The notes under the pieces are model-generated. The model saw nothing but the letters and a program-made list of their open reading frames with translations. It was not told the origin of the DNA and did no database searches. Shown here in pieces: positions 1 through 8,860 of a DNA stretch of 64,000 bases. Position numbers and translations under genes: made by a program. Each line of letters opens with the position of its first letter. The stretch's first letter is position 1. Source of the DNA: Bacillota bacterium (lineage in GTDB: Bacteria; Bacillota; Clostridia; Christensenellales; SZUA-584); assembly GCA_023406895.1 (NCBI GenBank), contig JAEXTV010000004.1, positions 62,001-126,000 of the forward strand, in the 5' to 3' direction.

Positions 1-467
1 GTCACTTCGTCCTTGCTGACCGTATCAATGGTGATGCTGATATTGGCGCTCTTATATGCGTTATCGGTTTTGACGACTTCGCCATCCGTAAACTTGTCGG
101 CAAATTTCACTCGCCACGAGTTCGGATCCGCCGTTGGCGTTACGCTGGCTTCCTCGCTGGCCGGATCTGCAGTCACACCTGGTTCCTCCGGTTCAACAGA
201 CGCTTGCACAGAAGGCTGGGGCGTCACTGTGCCCGGAAGCAGCACCGTTTTCTGGCTCAGATCATCCTCTAAAACAACATAATAAAGTGAAAAAACAAGC
301 AGGGCAGCCGCCGCAATCAGCACATCAAAAATAAATACCAGCGTCAGAGGAATTCTGCGTTTTTTCTTCTTTCCCGAAGACTGTTTTGAACGGTTTGATT
401 CGTTTCTATGTCCAGTATCTGATTCATCAAGGAAATGATTTTTGCCCCTGCCGCTGTCGTTATTCAT
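1..467 (-). CDS. Membrane-anchored protein, N-terminal part (phosphodiester glycosidase-like, cut by window edge)
   Basis: The gene starts at an ATG at 467, preceded by a GGGAGG ribosome binding site, and runs off the left edge after about 155 codons. The product has a polar, basic cytoplasmic tail of about 38 residues, one membrane segment near residues 39-65, then a Pro/Glu/Thr-rich linker. The folded part begins with WRVKFADKF and TDGEVVKTDNAYKSANISI. That opening resembles the start of the phosphodiester glycosidase (NAGPA, 'exopolysaccharide biosynthesis') domain of Clostridia, which would place the catalytic part outside the cell. The catalytic region is not in the window, so the family call is a resemblance only. 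It is followed upstream by a gene-free stretch and is probably transcribed alone. Confidence 0.6.
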   Translation of the reverse strand, partial: MNNDSGRGKNHFLDESDTGHRNESNRSKQSSGKKKKRRIPLTLVFIFDVLIAAAALLVFSLYYVVLEDDLSQKTVLLPGTVTPQPSVQASVEPEEPGVTADPASEEASVTPTADPNSWRVKFADKFTDGEVVKTDNAYKSANISITIDTVSKDEV

Positions 468-838
468 TTTCCCCTCCCGCTCACTACTCTCTAAATGAAA
501 CACAAAGTATGGTAGCATAATCGGCCTTTATTTTCAATCTTTCACTGAAAACCGCGCGACTGTTTACATTTTGTAATCAACACCAGTCAAACTGGTGGTA
601 TGCACTCGCCCTAAAAGGGCATATAACTGGCTGCGTCTCAAGACGTACTGAAAAATCCACCCGTTGTATTGCTTACCCTACAACTGCTAAAGCAGTATTC
701 CTATAAATAATACTGCTCTTGATGGTCACTTTTTTTGTCATTGATACGCTCATTGCTGAAAGCTGAAGTCATTTATATTCACGCCAGCATAGCTGGTGGA
801 TGATTACGCGAAAGCCCATTAAAAAACCGGCGCCAAAG
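468..838. other. Gene-free stretch with a cluster of mini-palindromes
   Basis: No open frame with coding character was found. The right part (about 581-796) holds a row of short perfect inverted repeats, listed as a separate repeat feature, and the extreme right end (821-838) is part of the trmD terminator. The left end should contain the promoter of the gene that starts at 467, but I cannot pick out a convincing -35/-10 pair. Confidence 0.6.
579..825. repeat. Array of short palindromes, dispersed element copy 1
   Basis: Five small hairpins follow one another: CACCAGT/ACTGGTG (581-597), GCCC/GGGC (608-620), CGTCT/AGACG (634-645), ACTGCT/AGCAGT (683-696) and CCAGC/GCTGG (784-796). A degenerate relative lies at about 48555-48778: both contain the identical 14-mer CTTTTTTTGTCATT (729-742 and 48691-48704) followed about 40 bases later by a CCAG-ATAGCTG palindrome. 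It looks like a worn non-coding mobile or structured element. No transposase reading frame is present. Confidence 0.5.
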
Positions 839-857
839 CTATTTGTCTTCGCCGGTT
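821..857 (-). terminator. Rho-independent terminator overlapping the end of trmD
   Basis: On the minus strand an 8-bp stem, AACCGGCG (857-850) with CGCCGGTT (832-825), is followed by a T run (826-821). The 5' arm and loop include the last codons and stop of trmD, so gene end and transcript end coincide. It ends the ylxM-trmD operon here; rplS, the usual next gene, is absent. Confidence 0.8.
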
Positions 858-1570
858 AATGTCTCTATATCTTTTTTTGTCAGCCGGGCTTTCGAGAGCA
901 GATCGGGCCGCCGAAACGCCGTCTCCTTGAGCGACATATACCGCCTGTATTTCTCAACATTCGCGTGATGCCCCGAAAGCAGCACCTCCGGCACCGCTAC
1001 GCCGTCATACAGCGCAGGCCGCGTATACTGGGGGTATTCGAGCAGCGAATCGGAAAAAGACTCTCCCGCTGCCGATTCGCCGTTTCCGAGCACACCATCC
1101 ACATGCCGCATACACGCGTCGATCAGTACCATGGCCGCGAGTTCGCCGCCCGTTAATACATAATCGCCGATGGATACCTCAATATCGATATGGCGCTTCA
1201 AAATACGCGCGTCCACGCCCTCGTAATGGCCGCAGAGTATGTTGACCGTCCGGTACGCCGACAGTTTCGTCACGAGGTGATGCGACAGCGTTTTGCCGCA
1301 TGGAGACATGTAGATGTTGACAGACGGTGCCTCACATTCGGCTTTGATGGCACGAAAGCAGGCATCCGCGGGCTCCGGCTTTAACACCATGCCCGCACCG
1401 CCGCCCAGCGGATAATCGTCCGCACGGCGGTGCTTATCCGTCGCCCAGTCGCGAATATTGACGGTATTGACGGCAATATGTCCCGCCTTGATGGCCCTTG
1501 CCCATATGCTTGCGCCGCACACCGAGTCAAACATCTCGGGGAACAGCGTCAGCACATTATATGTCGTCAT
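839..1570 (-). CDS. trmD: tRNA (guanine-N1)-methyltransferase TrmD
   Basis: Methylates G37 next to the anticodon in tRNAs reading CNN-type codons, using S-adenosylmethionine, which prevents +1 frameshifting. The 243-residue protein has the usual length. The SPOUT trefoil-knot motifs are clear: ILCGHYEGVDARI around residue 110 and the SIGDYVLTGGELA loop around 133-145, followed by a typical C-terminal part with RRPDLL. The start overlaps the end of rimM by 14 bases. It is the last gene of the SRP/ribosome operon and carries a terminator on its stop codon. Confidence 0.97.
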   Translation of the reverse strand: MTTYNVLTLFPEMFDSVCGASIWARAIKAGHIAVNTVNIRDWATDKHRRADDYPLGGGAGMVLKPEPADACFRAIKAECEAPSVNIYMSPCGKTLSHHLVTKLSAYRTVNILCGHYEGVDARILKRHIDIEVSIGDYVLTGGELAAMVLIDACMRHVDGVLGNGESAAGESFSDSLLEYPQYTRPALYDGVAVPEVLLSGHHANVEKYRRYMSLKETAFRRPDLLSKARLTKKDIETLTGEDK

Positions 1571-2069
1571 AAACGGCTACCTCGGCCAGCGCCGCGGCAT
1601 TCACCCGCAACTCGCCCGCGCTCAAATCGACGCTGCGTATCACGCGTTTGACTGCGGGAAACATGAAGCTTTTCTTACCCTTGACGACATAAACATCCGC
1701 CGCCCCATGCTGCAGCACGTCCTTGAGGATTCCGAGCTCATTATCGCTTTCATCAAGCACCTTAAGCCCCACCAGATCAACCACGTAATGCTCGCCGTCT
1801 TCGAGCGTTTCAAGTTCCTCACGCCGCAGATAGAGCGTCTCATTGCATAGCGTTTCGGCATCGTTTCGCGTATCCGCGCCGTCAAAATGCACATAAACAA
1901 AGGGCGCGTCAATACGCACCGCTGTGTAAGCGGTGCGCTGATAGTCGCTGCCCTTTTTTATGTAGGCAAACCCGCGCTCGGCAAAGGCATCGTAATTATC
2001 CGAAAAAAGCCGGACTTTTAAATCGCCACGGATGCCGTGCGGCTTTAAAATGCGTGCAATCTCAATCAT
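1557..2069 (-). CDS. rimM: Ribosome maturation factor RimM
   Basis: Assembly factor for the 30S subunit head that binds ribosomal protein S19; the family has an N-terminal RimM barrel and a C-terminal PRC barrel. Here the N-terminal motif is ILKPHGIRGDLKV and the PRC part contains HYVVDLVGLKV and VYVVKGKKSFMFPAVKRVI. I chose the ATG at 2069 (MIEIARILK), giving 170 residues, because the frame upstream of it lies inside khpA; the two genes overlap by 8 bases, which suggests translational coupling. It sits between khpA and trmD as in most Firmicutes. Confidence 0.95.
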   Translation of the reverse strand: MIEIARILKPHGIRGDLKVRLFSDNYDAFAERGFAYIKKGSDYQRTAYTAVRIDAPFVYVHFDGADTRNDAETLCNETLYLRREELETLEDGEHYVVDLVGLKVLDESDNELGILKDVLQHGAADVYVVKGKKSFMFPAVKRVIRSVDLSAGELRVNAAALAEVAVYDDI

Positions 2070-2298
2070 GCTCCACAATCTCGACGACATATTTTTTGCG
2101 CGACTTCGAGGAAGCCGCTTTCACGACGGCACGGATGGCCTTGGCAATGCGGCCCTGTTTGCCGATCACCTTGCCCATATCTTCGCGCGCCACGCTGAGT
2201 TCGAGCACAATGGTTTTGTCGCCCTCGACTTGCTTGACCTTCACCTCAGACGGGTTGTCAACCAATGACTCGGCTACGTATTTAACCAGCTCAAGCAT
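2062..2298 (-). CDS. khpA: KH-domain RNA-binding protein KhpA (YlqC)
   Basis: Small KH-domain protein of 78 residues; the family binds RNA and, with KhpB, influences cell elongation and sRNA-related regulation in Firmicutes. The KH signature with its GxxG loop is visible as MGKVIGKQGRIAKAIR. I prefer the ATG at 2298 (MLELVKYVAES), which has AGGTG six bases upstream and matches the family's usual N terminus. GTG at 2307 and ATG at 2304 are in-frame alternatives. It lies 9 bases after rpsP and overlaps rimM by 8 bases. Confidence 0.93.
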   Translation of the reverse strand: MLELVKYVAESLVDNPSEVKVKQVEGDKTIVLELSVAREDMGKVIGKQGRIAKAIRAVVKAASSKSRKKYVVEIVEHD

Positions 2299-2307
2299 AT
2301 TCATCAC

Positions 2308-2547
2308 CTATTTCAGGACGCCGTTTTTCTTAAGAAGCGATCTGACCGTTTCGGTGGGCTGTGCGCCTTTCTTAATCCAATCCAGAGCCTTGTCTCCGTC
2401 GACCACGAGCTTCTTGCTCATCGGGTCGTAGTTGCCGATCTCTTCGACAAAACGGCCGTCACGCGGTGAACGCGCATCCGCCACAACGATTCTGTAAAAA
2501 GGGTTCTTCTTCGCGCCGATTCTCTTCAGTCTGATTTTAACCGCCAT
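2308..2547 (-). CDS. rpsP: 30S ribosomal protein S16
   Basis: Structural protein of the small ribosomal subunit, 79 residues from the ATG at 2547 (MAVKIRLKRIG), which has GGAGG five bases upstream. The family signature KKNPFYRIVVADARSPRDGR and the IGNYDP turn are both present. It is placed between ffh and khpA, the standard Firmicute order. Confidence 0.97.
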   Translation of the reverse strand: MAVKIRLKRIGAKKNPFYRIVVADARSPRDGRFVEEIGNYDPMSKKLVVDGDKALDWIKKGAQPTETVRSLLKKNGVLK

Positions 2548-2571
2548 AATTTCCTCCAAAAATGTAATGTA

Positions 2572-3880
<1,309 letters not shown>

Positions 3881-3891
<11 letters not shown>

Positions 3892-4216
3892 CACTGTTCT
3901 CCCATATATCCGAAATCTCGTCAATCAGCTGTTTCATACCGCTCTGCGGCCCGCACGCTTCTTGCGCGCGTTTCAGAGCGTCTATCGTTTTCACGCGGCG
4001 GTCTACCACCTTCAGGCACATCTCCAGCTCCGAGAGCTTTTGGCGTGCTTTGGTGATGCCGTCTCGTACGGCTTGGCGCGTGGTGTCCTCAATCTGCGCA
4101 ATTTCGGCCAAGGAATAGTCCTGATTGTAATACATGTCGCAGAGTCGCTGCTGCTTATCGGTCAGCAGAGATGCATATGTATCGAGCAGCAGTACCGTAT
4201 CAAAATCCTTTTCCAA
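3881..4216 (-). CDS. ylxM: YlxM/p13 family SRP-associated protein
   Basis: A 111-residue helix-turn-helix protein always linked to ffh in Firmicutes; in streptococci it modulates SRP activity. The HTH resembles sigma-factor region 4: SLAEIAQIEDTTRQAVRDGI around residues 35-54. The start codon is TTG at 4216 (MEKDFDTV), with only a weak purine tract before it. It heads the ylxM-ffh-rpsP-khpA-rimM-trmD operon. A strong promoter with an overlapping palindrome lies just upstream, so autoregulation by this HTH protein is possible but unproven. Confidence 0.92.
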
Positions 4217-4251
4217 AGCCGCACCACCGTAATCTTTTCGCCAAACGAAAA

Positions 4252-4277
4252 ACTGTAAAGCTAAAATGCTTTACAGT
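4252..4277 (-). promoter_or_regulatory. Palindrome at the start site of the ylxM-ffh operon (candidate operator)
   Basis: Two perfect 10-bp arms, ACTGTAAAGC and GCTTTACAGT, flank a 6-base spacer. It begins 3 bases downstream of the -10 box of the operon promoter, so it covers the expected transcription start. Read as RNA it would be a hairpin at the very 5' end. Either an operator or a 5' stabilising stem fits. Confidence 0.55.
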
Positions 4278-4280
4278 GGT

Positions 4281-4308
4281 ATTATAGTGGTTTGCGGGAA
4301 AATGTCAA
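4281..4308 (-). promoter_or_regulatory. Sigma-A promoter of the ylxM-ffh-trmD operon
   Basis: On the minus strand a perfect TTGACA (4308-4303) and TATAAT (4286-4281) are separated by 16 bases, about 65 bases upstream of the TTG start of ylxM. Both hexamers match consensus exactly, suggesting a strong housekeeping promoter. Confidence 0.9.
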
Positions 4309-4323
4309 GTGTTTATGGGCAAC

Positions 4324-5832
4324 CTATATTTTCGCCCACCAAGGCATCTCCGTCGGTTGACCCGCGACATGCTCGATTTCCTTGGTTTCGATGTTGATGC
4401 GCGAAAGAAATTCATCCGAGCCAAAGAAATAGAGCCAGCCGTCAATGCTCGGAATGCTGTCATGAGAAGACATTGAGTAATAACCAGAATGAATTATGGC
4501 TTCGCTGAAGAATTCTTCGCCCTGTCCATTGCTTTTCTTTCTGTATGTCATATTGTCTTTTATATAATAAATCCAGTCATTTTGACTGTCGATCCATAAT
4601 AGATCGTAATAATCGCATAGCTCTGTATTCTGTCCCGTCACCATATTGTAGCTATAAATCATTTCATCATCGAAATTATCCATGATGACAATGTCGCCAG
4701 TAATTGCATATATATCTTTATAATCCAAGCTAGTGATTAACTTGCCTTGCATTTTGGCCTCATCTAATAAATACAAGCCAAGCTTATTTGTGTAGTATAT
4801 CGAATTACCAAATAAGTGCAAATCATAGATCTCATTAGTGTCATCGAGAGTCAACTTTTCACCTGTAAAACAATTGAGTCGTTTTAATTGAAAAAGGCTT
4901 TGGTTATCCTTGGTATTATAACTGTGAATATAATACATAGAATTATTATTATATATAACATCCGATATTCCAAATTTATCGTTTCGTTGTTCAATATAAT
5001 ATGTATTCCCACTCAACAAAGAATACTTCTTGAAGCCGTCTTTATCTTCGAAGAATAACATATCATCAATCACTTTAAAAACATTGATAACGTTTGATAT
5101 CTCAACGCTTCTTTTTCCGTCTTCCCAATTGACAATATGCAATATATCGTTTTCTATATCCTTGTATACGATCCAATCGTCATACGGGATGATTTCTCGC
5201 AGACTGCTGGCATCAACAAGCGTCCGCTTCGTCGTCCCGTCAGCATTCATTCTGTAAATATGCGTGTCGTCGGTGTAAAATATATAGTCTTTTGACTCTG
5301 TGACATAGCCGGGAACACCGGAAACATTTAATTCCGGCTGTCCGAGACTCACATAAAGAATAGCTTCATCCCCGTTTTTTCCTGTGCCGAATACATACCC
5401 TTTTTCTGTATTCAGATCGTATTGTTTCTCTATCGTATAGCTGATGCCCGCTTGCTTGAGCATACCTTCGGAATGGTTTGATTGCAGCCCGTCCAGCTTT
5501 AATCCGTCCGGCGAAGCCCCGCTGCTCACATAAAGGGTCAGCTCGCTGCCTTTAATTGCTTCCTTTCCCGGATACGGGTATTGGTTGACAATCACGCCTG
5601 CCTCTTGCTTAGAGGAGAAGACATTGATTTGGTTGACAGTGAATTGTTTCTGAACGTCGCCCGTTATATCGTCGCAGGCTCTGCCCACATAATTGTCGAT
5701 AATAAAATAATCGGGGTTCTGGTTCCCGGCTATAAAAGCTTCCGACGTGCAGCCGGACAGAATAATCAAGCCAACTATAAGAACAATGCCGAGTTTTTTA
5801 CTGCTTACAAAATATTTTTTCTGTCTCTTCAT
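4324..5832 (-). CDS. Lipoprotein with PASTA-like repeats and a beta-propeller-like C-terminal part
   Basis: A 502-residue protein with an N-terminal signal and lipobox (LIILSGC, Cys about residue 28), so it should be anchored to the outer face of the membrane. Residues about 42-170 resemble one or two PASTA modules, with the typical GVIVNQYPYPG and GSELTLYVSSG pattern. Residues 175-490 are a series of beta-rich repeats of the kind in DUF5050/YWTD-like propellers (YIFYTDDTHIYRMNADGT, DGWLYFFGSDEFLSRINIET). PASTA modules usually bind muropeptides when joined to Ser/Thr kinases or PBPs; here there is no kinase or transpeptidase domain. A wall-sensing or scaffold role is inference only. Confidence 0.8.
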   Translation of the reverse strand: MKRQKKYFVSSKKLGIVLIVGLIILSGCTSEAFIAGNQNPDYFIIDNYVGRACDDITGDVQKQFTVNQINVFSSKQEAGVIVNQYPYPGKEAIKGSELTLYVSSGASPDGLKLDGLQSNHSEGMLKQAGISYTIEKQYDLNTEKGYVFGTGKNGDEAILYVSLGQPELNVSGVPGYVTESKDYIFYTDDTHIYRMNADGTTKRTLVDASSLREIIPYDDWIVYKDIENDILHIVNWEDGKRSVEISNVINVFKVIDDMLFFEDKDGFKKYSLLSGNTYYIEQRNDKFGISDVIYNNNSMYYIHSYNTKDNQSLFQLKRLNCFTGEKLTLDDTNEIYDLHLFGNSIYYTNKLGLYLLDEAKMQGKLITSLDYKDIYAITGDIVIMDNFDDEMIYSYNMVTGQNTELCDYYDLLWIDSQNDWIYYIKDNMTYRKKSNGQGEEFFSEAIIHSGYYSMSSHDSIPSIDGWLYFFGSDEFLSRINIETKEIEHVAGQPTEMPWWAKI

Positions 5833-5870
5833 CTCATACTCCGGCTATGTATTGGTTGACTGCGATTGGC

Positions 5871-6218
5871 TCAATCCTCCCCGATTCTCTCCCACGTATT
5901 ATCATTGGCCAAGGCATAAGATTCACCGTCAAATTCTATCGCGTAATCGAGCGGTTCGGGCTCCTCGCTGTTTGCGTTCACCACATAGTCCACCACAAGC
6001 TCCCACGATGTCTTCACATCTCCCGTGGCGGCCTGCTTGTAAAAGCATTCGTTCATTTCCTCGGCAGCATCGAGGCCAATAGGCTCCGCTCCTGCGGACT
6101 GCGCATAGAAATTAACCTTTTGGAGATCATGTTCATCAACGGGTTCGGGCACACAGCCCGCCATCATCGGCAGTGAAAAAAGTGCGGCAATCAGAAAAAA
6201 GAAAACGCGGCGTTTCAT
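5871..6218 (-). CDS. Small lipoprotein, unknown function
   Basis: A 115-residue protein with a signal peptide and lipobox (LPMMAGC, Cys 22). The remaining 93 residues are acidic and end with a short beta-type segment (LDYAIEFDGESYALANDNTWERIGED). I do not recognise a family. It lies 38 bases upstream of the PASTA-type lipoprotein gene on the same strand and may be co-transcribed with it. Confidence 0.7.
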   Translation of the reverse strand: MKRRVFFFLIAALFSLPMMAGCVPEPVDEHDLQKVNFYAQSAGAEPIGLDAAEEMNECFYKQAATGDVKTSWELVVDYVVNANSEEPEPLDYAIEFDGESYALANDNTWERIGED

Positions 6219-6319
6219 GGTCCATCAACTCCTTAAATTATCCCCTACGTGCACCACCACGCTATCCCCTTGATAACATTACCACTATTTTGGCTTTATG
6301 GCAAACGACAACAAGCTTT

Positions 6320-6790
6320 TTATGGCACTTCACGGATAGTCAATGAGTTCAAGACTTTCTCCAGCTCTTGCGATGACAGGCTGCTGCTGCTGACCTTGCA
6401 GAGCCATTGTTCAGACATCCGGTAGCAGACTGTTATATCACCATTATTATCAGTAAAAAACGCATCTCCAACCGTTGAAGGAAAGCTTTTGTCGGCTGAC
6501 ACAGTCTCATTCTTGCTGAATGCAAAACTTGCAAGAGTGTTATCGCCATTATTTATGGAAGCCGATAACCCGGACTTGTGATAACTCATATTCGTTTCTT
6601 TGCCGTCAGACGTTACCGGCAGATACATGGGCGCAATCGCTGCAGTGCCGACATCCGTTTCATCCAAAGACTTTGAATCGAGCTCATTTATAATCTGTAC
6701 AGTATTCATCAAGCCGTCAGTATTATCGCAGGAAGCAATAATGCCGACACAAAGAATCAATATGAACATCAAAATCACGTATTTTTTCAC
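6320..6790 (-). CDS. Lipoprotein, unknown function
   Basis: A 156-residue protein with signal peptide and lipobox (VGIIASC, Cys 21). The mature part has beta-strand character (STVGDAFFTDNNGDITVCYR, EQWLCKVSSSSLSSQELEKV). The 'conserved strand, then ELEKVLNSL helix' ending is reminiscent of small DUF4367-type lipoproteins, but I am not sure. It is separated by about 100 bases from the next lipoprotein gene and stands in the lipoprotein run between ylxM and ftsY. Confidence 0.7.
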   Translation of the reverse strand: MKKYVILMFILILCVGIIASCDNTDGLMNTVQIINELDSKSLDETDVGTAAIAPMYLPVTSDGKETNMSYHKSGLSASINNGDNTLASFAFSKNETVSADKSFPSTVGDAFFTDNNGDITVCYRMSEQWLCKVSSSSLSSQELEKVLNSLTIREVP

Positions 6791-6846
6791 GATGCCCCTC
6801 CGGTTTTAGGATATTGAAAAAAGCGGCTATGCCATCTGCTTTTGTC

Positions 6847-7617
6847 CTACAGCATGATCTCTCCCTGTAAATACAGCACCGCTTTCCCGCCGATACTCAC
6901 GCGCTCGCCTTCGTCAACACAGCGCAAACTGCCGCCGCGCTGCGAGAGCTGCCGCGCCGTCATCTCTTTTTTGCCGAGCCTTCTGCTCCAGAACGGGATC
7001 AGTGTGCAGTGGGCAGAGCCGGTCACGGGGTCTTCATTCACACCCACACTGGGTGCAAAGAAACGCGACACGAAATCAATGTCGTCGCCTTTTGCGGTCA
7101 CGATAACGCCATGCACATCCATTTGCTTGATCAGCTTAAAATCCGGCTTTACCTCGAGCACCGCGCTTTGCGATTTGAGCACCACGAGCAGATCACGCGC
7201 GCTGTGCGTCTCTATAACGTCAACGCCCAGTGCGTCTTCGAGCGTATGCGGTTTATCGCACGGCGCAGGTAGCCGCGACGGAAAATCCAGAAAGAAATCT
7301 TCGCCGCTGCGCATCACCGTGAGCAGGCCGCTTTTTGTTTGGAAAACAAATCTGTCAATACCCGGATTCAGCAGGGAAAGCACATATGTGCTCGCCAGCG
7401 TGGCATGGCCGCAAAGGTCTATCTCCACGCTCGGTGTAAACCACCGCAGGCTGTATGCCCCATCCTGTTCGGTCACGAACGCCGTTTCCGACAGGTTGTT
7501 TTCAAAAGCGATGCTTTGCATCTGCTCATCACTGAGCGGCTTATCGGGCAGGCAGACGCCCGCCGGATTCCCTTTAAACAGCGTATCGCTGAATGCATCG
7601 ACAATATAATATTTCAT
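6847..7617 (-). CDS. PhzF/YddE family isomerase
   Basis: Member of the PhzF fold (diaminopimelate-epimerase-like), a group of isomerases whose best known member acts in phenazine synthesis; most bacterial copies have unknown substrates. Family motifs are clear: GNPAGVCL near residue 16, the NLSETAFV segment with the catalytic Glu, LCGHATLAS, and DPVTGSAHC towards the C terminus. The ATG at 7617 gives MKYYIVDAFSD and 256 residues, normal length, with a GGGGG tract upstream. No phenazine genes are nearby, so no pathway can be assigned. It interrupts the run of lipoprotein genes. Confidence 0.9.
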   Translation of the reverse strand: MKYYIVDAFSDTLFKGNPAGVCLPDKPLSDEQMQSIAFENNLSETAFVTEQDGAYSLRWFTPSVEIDLCGHATLASTYVLSLLNPGIDRFVFQTKSGLLTVMRSGEDFFLDFPSRLPAPCDKPHTLEDALGVDVIETHSARDLLVVLKSQSAVLEVKPDFKLIKQMDVHGVIVTAKGDDIDFVSRFFAPSVGVNEDPVTGSAHCTLIPFWSRRLGKKEMTARQLSQRGGSLRCVDEGERVSIGGKAVLYLQGEIML

Positions 7618-7712
7618 ACCGCGCCCCCTTAAACAATGAATGTGACTCAACACGGCCGAGCCGCTGTATTCATTCTACAATTATATCCATATTATATCAA
7701 CGCAAGATATGG

Positions 7713-7737
7713 AAAAAGCGGCCATAACAGCCGCTTT
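7713..7737 (-). terminator. Terminator after the acidic Ser-rich lipoprotein gene
   Basis: On the minus strand the arms AAAGCGGC (7737-7730) and GCCGCTTT (7722-7715) enclose a 7-base loop and run into a T tract (7717-7713). It lies directly downstream of the gene ending at 7755. Confidence 0.8.
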
Positions 7738-7754
7738 CCTGCAGATTTTATGTT

Positions 7755-8093
7755 TTATTGCACATCGGCGCTCGCAGACGGAGACGGGCTTGTTTCGGTT
7801 CCGTTGCTCTCGTCCGCTGCATCGGCGGATGCCTCGGTGCTTTCAGATACACTCGGCTGCTCGGAGACTGCTGCGCTTTCGGAAGCATCCGGCGATTCAG
7901 AAGCCTCTGCGCTGTCAGACACCAACGGGCTTTCCAACTCAGCATCAGCGTCCTTCACCTCGGGGCTGACCGATTCAACCGGGCTCGCGTCGGGTGTGAC
8001 AGCGTTTTTGTCGTTGTCGCTGCCGCAGGCGGCAAAGGCCGTCATCATCACGACCGCCATTAACACAAGACCGACATTCCTAAGTTTTTTCAT
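7755..8093 (-). CDS. Low-complexity acidic Ser-rich lipoprotein
   Basis: A 112-residue protein with signal peptide and lipobox (AFAAC, Cys 23). The whole mature part is an unstructured string of Ser, Glu, Ala, Asp and Pro, with loosely repeated SES/SEAS/SPDAS units. There is no folded domain, so it may be a spacer-like surface lipopeptide or a remnant that has lost its domain. The gene has a good terminator downstream and an upstream GGAGGA tract, which argues that it is expressed. Confidence 0.7.
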   Translation of the reverse strand: MKKLRNVGLVLMAVVMMTAFAACGSDNDKNAVTPDASPVESVSPEVKDADAELESPLVSDSAEASESPDASESAAVSEQPSVSESTEASADAADESNGTETSPSPSASADVQ

Positions 8094-8221
8094 TTGTAAA
8101 TCCTCCTTAAAGTTTTTTAAAATCTACGGGAGAGATGATAGACCCCTTTCTTAACAAAACATAGGATATTTTTTGAACGCTCTATGAAGACTTTATGACC
8201 ATTCGGCAAACCATTCTCAAT

Positions 8222-8249
8222 AAAAAAGCGGAAAGCCCATGCCTTCCGC
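8222..8249 (-). terminator. Terminator after the 198-residue lipoprotein gene
   Basis: On the minus strand GCGGAA (8249-8244) pairs with TTCCGC (8233-8228), followed by six T (8227-8222). It lies 15 bases downstream of the stop codon of the gene ending at 8264. Confidence 0.75.
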
Positions 8250-8263
8250 CCATTTTGTCTGTG

Positions 8264-8860
8264 TTATTTCCCGAGCAACGCTTTTAAGTTTTTTACCGCA
8301 GTTTCGCTTGCAAGCTTCATCACTTCATCATCGTCTTTTGCGTAACCAGACGTTACAGTCAGGTAATAGCCGTCGCACATGATCTGATAGCCGCTCGGAA
8401 TGATCTGCGCTTCGTCACCAAGACCGGAGACTGTTTTGGCTTCAAATGCGGCACAAATGGCTTTGTACTGACTCTCGGGTGTATTCTGGCTTCCTTCGGG
8501 CATAAACGCCTGCTGCGTTACACTGATCTGAAGATACTTAGGAGAATTTTCATTAACAGCCTTGTAGAAAATAATCTTTTGTCCCACAACGCTTTGCTCC
8601 TTTTTCTCGCTCATAAGCGTCTCATCCAATAACTCTTCGGCTTCCTCCAGCGAGATCAACTGTTCAGGTTCTATCAAAGCGGAAGCGGATACCTGCGCCT
8701 GCTCAGAGGCCTGAGCGTCTGCGGTGTCAGCCCTTTCGTCCGCTATCGTCTCAGACTGCGCGTCGTTAGATTTAGAATCTTCAGGCTTCGAAGCAGCGCA
8801 TCCTGACAGCAGCATCAGCATGCAAATCATTATTGCCAGTATGGCTGTTATCTTCTTCAT
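8264..8860 (-). CDS. Lipoprotein, unknown function
   Basis: The ATG at 8860 (MKKITAILAIM) with GAGAAGGGA upstream gives 198 residues; an in-frame extension to 8905 lacks a signal-like start. The lipobox is MLLSGC (Cys about 21). A disordered Asp/Ser/Ala linker is followed from residue about 65 by a compact domain with LISLEEAEELLDETL, a beta core (KIIFYKAVN, YLQISVTQQAFM) and a helical end (VMKLASETAVKNLKALLGK). The arrangement resembles small DUF-type lipoproteins that carry a pseudo-PepSY or DUF4367-like fold. I cannot assign it to a family. Confidence 0.75.
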   Translation of the reverse strand: MKKITAILAIMICMLMLLSGCAASKPEDSKSNDAQSETIADERADTADAQASEQAQVSASALIEPEQLISLEEAEELLDETLMSEKKEQSVVGQKIIFYKAVNENSPKYLQISVTQQAFMPEGSQNTPESQYKAICAAFEAKTVSGLGDEAQIIPSGYQIMCDGYYLTVTSGYAKDDDEVMKLASETAVKNLKALLGK

